NCBI GenBank assembly: GCA_017448375.1
Contig: JAFSLR010000264.1
Coordinates: forward strand, 1 to 8,379
Length of the DNA stretch: 8,379 bases
From: Synergistaceae bacterium
GTDB taxonomy: Bacteria > Synergistota > Synergistia > Synergistales > Aminobacteriaceae
Reading direction: 5' to 3'
Position numbers and translations under genes: made by a program. The notes beneath the pieces are model-generated. The model was given only the letters and a program-made list of their open reading frames with translations, had not been told where the DNA came from and did not search any database. Numbering within the stretch: the first letter of the stretch is position 1; each line of letters begins with the position of its first letter. This document shows, in pieces, positions 6,592 to 8,379 of this stretch.

Positions 6592-6849
6592 CTAGAAATT
6601 CTCCTTCATGAATTTTTCCAGAGCGGCGGCGCAAGCTTCTTCGTCTTCACCCTCAACGCGGATAAGAACTTCGTCTCCCTGCTTGATTCCCATTCCCATG
6701 AGTTTCATGAGGGCAGTTGCTTTTGCGGACTTTTCGCCCTTGATGAATGTTGCAGTGCTCTTGAAGTTCTTTGCCTCTTTGACGAGGAGTCCGGCGGGGC
6801 GTGCGTGGATGCCTACAGGGTCGGTGATTACATACGTAAATTCTTTCAT
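6592..6849 (-). CDS. ptsH: PTS phosphocarrier protein HPr
   Basis: An 85-residue small cytosolic phosphocarrier, accepting phosphate from Enzyme I on His15 and donating it to sugar-specific EIIA domains. The active site GIHARPAG (13-20) with H15 and R17 is intact, and length and spacing match HPr without gaps. The region around residue 46, normally KSIM in Gram-positive HPr, reads TALMKLMGMGI (45-55): position 46 is Ala (codon GCC), so the serine phosphorylated by HPr kinase in Firmicutes is absent. It is first in the operon ptsH-ptsI-ROK kinase, with the ptsI start 4 bp after its stop. AGGAAAGGAAG lies 9 nt before the ATG, giving a strong RBS and a firm start. Transcription likely begins at the TTCACG/TATAAT promoter about 65 bp upstream. 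Confidence 0.97.
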   Translation of the reverse strand: MKEFTYVITDPVGIHARPAGLLVKEAKNFKSTATFIKGEKSAKATALMKLMGMGIKQGDEVLIRVEGEDEEACAAALEKFMKENF

Positions 6850-6912
6850 GACTGAGTGCTTCCTTTCCTGTGATATGTGATGCTAAGTTTCAACGGGATA
6901 TTATTATGAGTG

Positions 6913-6941
6913 ATTATAATACATCTTTTGATTTACGTGAA
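6913..6941 (-). promoter_or_regulatory. Sigma70-type promoter for ptsH-ptsI-kinase operon
   Basis: On the minus strand: -35 TTCACG at 6941-6936 (4 of 6 consensus), a 17-nt spacer, and a perfect -10 TATAAT at 6918-6913. Initiation near 6906 would give a leader of about 57 nt before the ptsH ATG. I see no cre-like operator or strong leader hairpin. Divergent to the tRNA promoter at 6969-6997. Confidence 0.7.
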
Positions 6942-6968
6942 ATTAAAGCGAATGTGAAAATCTGAGGC

Positions 6969-6997
6969 TTGACGCAAAACAATAGGACGTGTAAAAT
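6969..6997 (+). promoter_or_regulatory. Sigma70-type promoter for the tRNA gene
   Basis: TTGACG (6969-6974, 5 of 6 consensus), exactly 17 nt spacer, TAAAAT (6992-6997, 5 of 6). The predicted start near 7004 leaves a leader of about 11 nt before the mature tRNA at 7015. It is well placed and oriented for the tRNA, and a terminator closes the unit downstream. Confidence 0.8.
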
Positions 6998-7014
6998 TTC
7001 TCGTTGTTCGAGCC

Positions 7015-7088
7015 GGGCCCATAGCTCAAGTGGTTAGAGCCACCGGCTCATAACCGGAAGGTTTCTGGTTCGAGTCCAGGTGGGCCCA
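7015..7088 (+). tRNA. tRNA with CAU anticodon (tRNA-Ile2 likely, elongator Met possible)
   Basis: A full 74-nt cloverleaf. Acceptor stem GGGCCCA/TGGGCCC has 7 perfect pairs and discriminator A73. D-stem is GCTC/GAGC with a 9-nt loop holding GG. Anticodon stem ACCGG/CCGGA surrounds loop CTCATAA with anticodon CAT at 7049-7051; its outermost pair 27-43 is an A-A mismatch. Variable loop is AGGTT. T-stem TCTGG/CCAGG carries loop TTCGAGT. The A15/T48 Levitt pair is satisfied. It is not initiator tRNA: position 1-72 is G-C and the anticodon stem lacks the three G-C pairs. Between elongator Met and the lysidine-modified Ile2 that reads AUA, the C4-G69 and C5-G68 pairs and the GGCTCATAACC arm resemble Ile2 genes as I remember them, so I lean to Ile2. 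CCA is not encoded. Confidence 0.95.
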
Positions 7089-7100
7089 TAGAAGAGGAAG

Positions 7101-7130
7101 ACTCCTTGATGAAAAGTCAGGGAGTTTTTT
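7101..7130 (+). terminator. Intrinsic terminator of the tRNA transcript
   Basis: A 9-bp stem (ACTCCTTGA at 7101-7109 with TCAGGGAGT at 7117-7125, one G-U pair), a 7-nt loop and a run of six T ending at 7130. It starts 12 bp after the tRNA. On the opposite strand the G-U becomes C-A and no U-tract follows, so it acts in the plus direction only. Confidence 0.9.
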
Positions 7131-7149
7131 GTTGACTTTATGCAGTAAT

Positions 7150-7179
7150 TCTCCCGGAGATTTTCATACCGCCGGGAGA
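7150..7179 (-). other. Inverted repeat downstream of malQ
   Basis: Perfect 8-bp arms (TCTCCCGG at 7150-7157 and CCGGGAGA at 7172-7179) with a 14-nt loop, starting 9 bp after the malQ stop on the minus strand. The position suits a transcription end or RNA-stabilising hairpin for malQ, but the following minus-strand bases (ATTACTGC) are not a U-tract. It also lies between malQ and the antisense tRNA unit, where it could limit converging transcription. Confidence 0.5.
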
Positions 7180-7188
7180 CCTCGCACT

Positions 7189-8379
7189 CTAAATTCTGCC
7201 GTAAAGTTTGCAGGCTGCCTTTATCCTGTCAGCGAGTCCGTCAGGTATTGCATCACTTCTCATTCTCCACGCCCAGTTACCCGAAGGCGTTGACGGTACG
7301 TTAATCCGGCTGTCAGCTCCGAGCCTCAAATAGTCCTGCATTGGTATCACTGCCGTTTCAGCAACCGAACTCACAGCAAGCCGCGTAACTTCCGACGCAA
7401 AAATATATCCGTCCATTACCCCGCGACCGATGTATGACGCAAAGTTGTTGATTTCTTCCTCCGAAGCGTCATTCTCGAACCAGCCCCGTGAAGTGTTGTT
7501 GTCGTGAGTCCCCGTGTAAACCACTGAGTCGCGCGTGTGATTGTGGGGTGCATAGGGGTTATCGGCAGGATTCCCGAATGCAAAATGCAGCACAAGCATT
7601 CCGGGCAAATTGTAATCCTTCCTCACTTCCTCAACATCAGGCGTAATGATTCCGAGATTCTCCGCCCAGAATGGCATTGACGGGAAATTCTCTTTGAGGG
7701 CGGCAAAAAATTTCTCATACGGTACATCAATCCATTCTCCATTCTTCGCGGTATCCTCACCGAACGGAACAGCCCAGTACGCTACAAGCCCCCTGAAGTG
7801 GTCAATCCGAATCCTGTCGAACATCGCAAGAAGATTCTTCAGCCTGTGAATCCACCACGTAAAGCCGTCTTTCTCCATTTCCGCCCAGTTGTAGCAGGGA
7901 TTGCCCCAAAGCTGACCCGTTGCGCTGAAATAATCCGGCGGGACTCCTGCAACCGTTACGGGGTTCAAATCCTCGTCAATGTCAAACTGCAACGGATTCT
8001 GCCACACGTCAGCACAATCACGGGTTACATACAGCGGCATATCTCCGACAATCTCAATCTCAAGCTCATTCAAGTACTTGTGCAGTGCCTTCACCTGACG
8101 GAAGAATATGTACTGGTAGAACTCCTGACGCGAAATTTCATCGGAGTATTCAGCCTTGAATCTGCGAATCGCTTCGGGGTCTCTGTGCTTGAGGTCATCA
8201 GGCCATTCGTACCACGCTGCGCCCCCGTTGACCTGCTTAATGACGCTGAAGAGCGCAAAATCTTCGAGCCATTCCGTACCCGCAATAAAAGTCTTGAAGT
8301 CGGACGTGTTACCCTTCATGTAACGTTTGTGAGCCGCGTTAAGTATTTCGGTCTTGAAGGCTCTTGCTGACTCGTAGTC
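7189..8379 (-). CDS. malQ: 4-alpha-glucanotransferase (amylomaltase, GH77), N-terminus cut by window edge
   Basis: Cytosolic enzyme that disproportionates malto-oligosaccharides by moving alpha-1,4-glucan chains, used in maltodextrin or glycogen metabolism. 396 codons are visible. The frame stays open to base 8379: the 20 codons before the internal Met at 8319 read DYESARAFKTEIL and on, matching the family, so that Met is not the start. GH77 landmarks, numbered from the first visible codon, are GDMPLYV (112-118), GVPPDYFSATGQLWGNP (145-161), the nucleophile D193 in RIDHFRGL, acid/base E240 in WAENLG, and D293 in YTGTHDNNT. The C-terminus ends normally in RIKAACKLYGRI. Compared with short amylomaltases of about 500 residues, roughly 100 N-terminal residues are outside. 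It is not obviously in the pts operon: a tRNA unit and a promoter lie between. Confidence 0.96.
   Translation of the reverse strand, partial: DYESARAFKTEILNAAHKRYMKGNTSDFKTFIAGTEWLEDFALFSVIKQVNGGAAWYEWPDDLKHRDPEAIRRFKAEYSDEISRQEFYQYIFFRQVKALHKYLNELEIEIVGDMPLYVTRDCADVWQNPLQFDIDEDLNPVTVAGVPPDYFSATGQLWGNPCYNWAEMEKDGFTWWIHRLKNLLAMFDRIRIDHFRGLVAYWAVPFGEDTAKNGEWIDVPYEKFFAALKENFPSMPFWAENLGIITPDVEEVRKDYNLPGMLVLHFAFGNPADNPYAPHNHTRDSVVYTGTHDNNTSRGWFENDASEEEINNFASYIGRGVMDGYIFASEVTRLAVSSVAETAVIPMQDYLRLGADSRINVPSTPSGNWAWRMRSDAIPDGLADRIKAACKLYGRI

Noticed and set aside
6532..6880. Plus-strand frames opposite ptsH and the ptsI start
   Set aside because: Shadows of ptsH; the minus-strand HPr active site and RBS are decisive.
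6915..6920. Plus-strand TATAAT as a second promoter toward the tRNA
   Set aside because: It arises from the palindromic TTATAA core of the minus-strand -10. No -35 stands 16-18 nt upstream on the plus strand, and a better tRNA promoter lies at 6969-6997.
7132..7137. Plus-strand TTGACT after the tRNA terminator as a promoter
   Set aside because: No -10-like hexamer 16-18 nt downstream and no plus-strand gene beyond it.
8317..8319. Internal ATG as the malQ start
   Set aside because: The frame remains open and family-like for the 20 codons upstream to the window edge, so the true start is outside.
7798..8370. 190-codon plus-strand open frame opposite malQ
   Set aside because: It lies entirely antisense to a well-conserved GH77 reading frame with all catalytic motifs, has no domain I recognise and no clear RBS; a shadow frame.
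1..8379. Mobile element, defence system, CRISPR or novel gene cluster
   Set aside because: All seven complete or partial protein genes fall in known families with intact motifs, spacing is operon-like, and I saw no terminal inverted repeats, direct-repeat arrays, integrase/transposase signatures or abrupt base-composition change. The tRNA shows no duplicated 3' end that would mark an integration site.

Overview
The window (about 8.4 kb, close to 50% G+C by eye) reads as a piece of bacterial core chromosome. Every protein gene is on the minus strand and one tRNA gene is on the plus strand. I see no insertion sequence, phage gene, CRISPR array or toxin/antitoxin pair. The likely source is an anaerobic, diderm-type, possibly gut-associated bacterium. 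The gene set (lone CheW, multidomain cell-wall amidase, membrane-anchored GerMN protein, RdgB, a PTS core with fructokinase) fits Synergistota best in my memory of such clusters. This is an inference, and a clostridial relative cannot be excluded.

Layout, read along the minus strand from the right edge. (1) 8379-7189: malQ, 4-alpha-glucanotransferase, start outside the window, followed by an inverted repeat. (2) 7188-6850: an intergenic region holding a complete plus-strand tRNA(CAU) unit (promoter, tRNA, intrinsic terminator) and, divergent to it, a sigma70-type promoter for the next operon. (3) 6849-3958: ptsH (HPr), ptsI (Enzyme I) and a ROK fructokinase, packed with a 4-bp gap and a 1-bp TAATG overlap. 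(4) 3957-3873: an 85-bp spacer with a GC-rich inverted repeat that lacks a U-tract. (5) 3872-1: cheW, a secreted N-acetylmuramoyl-L-alanine amidase, a membrane-anchored GerMN protein and rdgB (end outside the window), separated by only 5, 20 and 14 bp. All seven minus-strand genes from ptsH to rdgB could be one long transcript, because no convincing terminator interrupts them.

How the genes work together: ptsH and ptsI supply the phosphate relay PEP -> EI -> HPr for sugar uptake by EII permeases encoded elsewhere. The ROK kinase would phosphorylate free intracellular fructose, and MalQ handles malto-oligosaccharides, so the right half is carbohydrate metabolism. The left half joins a chemotaxis scaffold, peptidoglycan hydrolysis, an envelope protein and nucleotide-pool sanitation. 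The gerMN-rdgB adjacency resembles the Firmicutes gerM-rph-rdgB order with rph missing.

I did not find an undescribed system. The points most worth a second look are an HPr with Ala in place of the regulatory Ser46, an unusual active-site signature and C-terminal tail in Enzyme I, and the composition of the cheW-amidase-GerMN-rdgB cluster.
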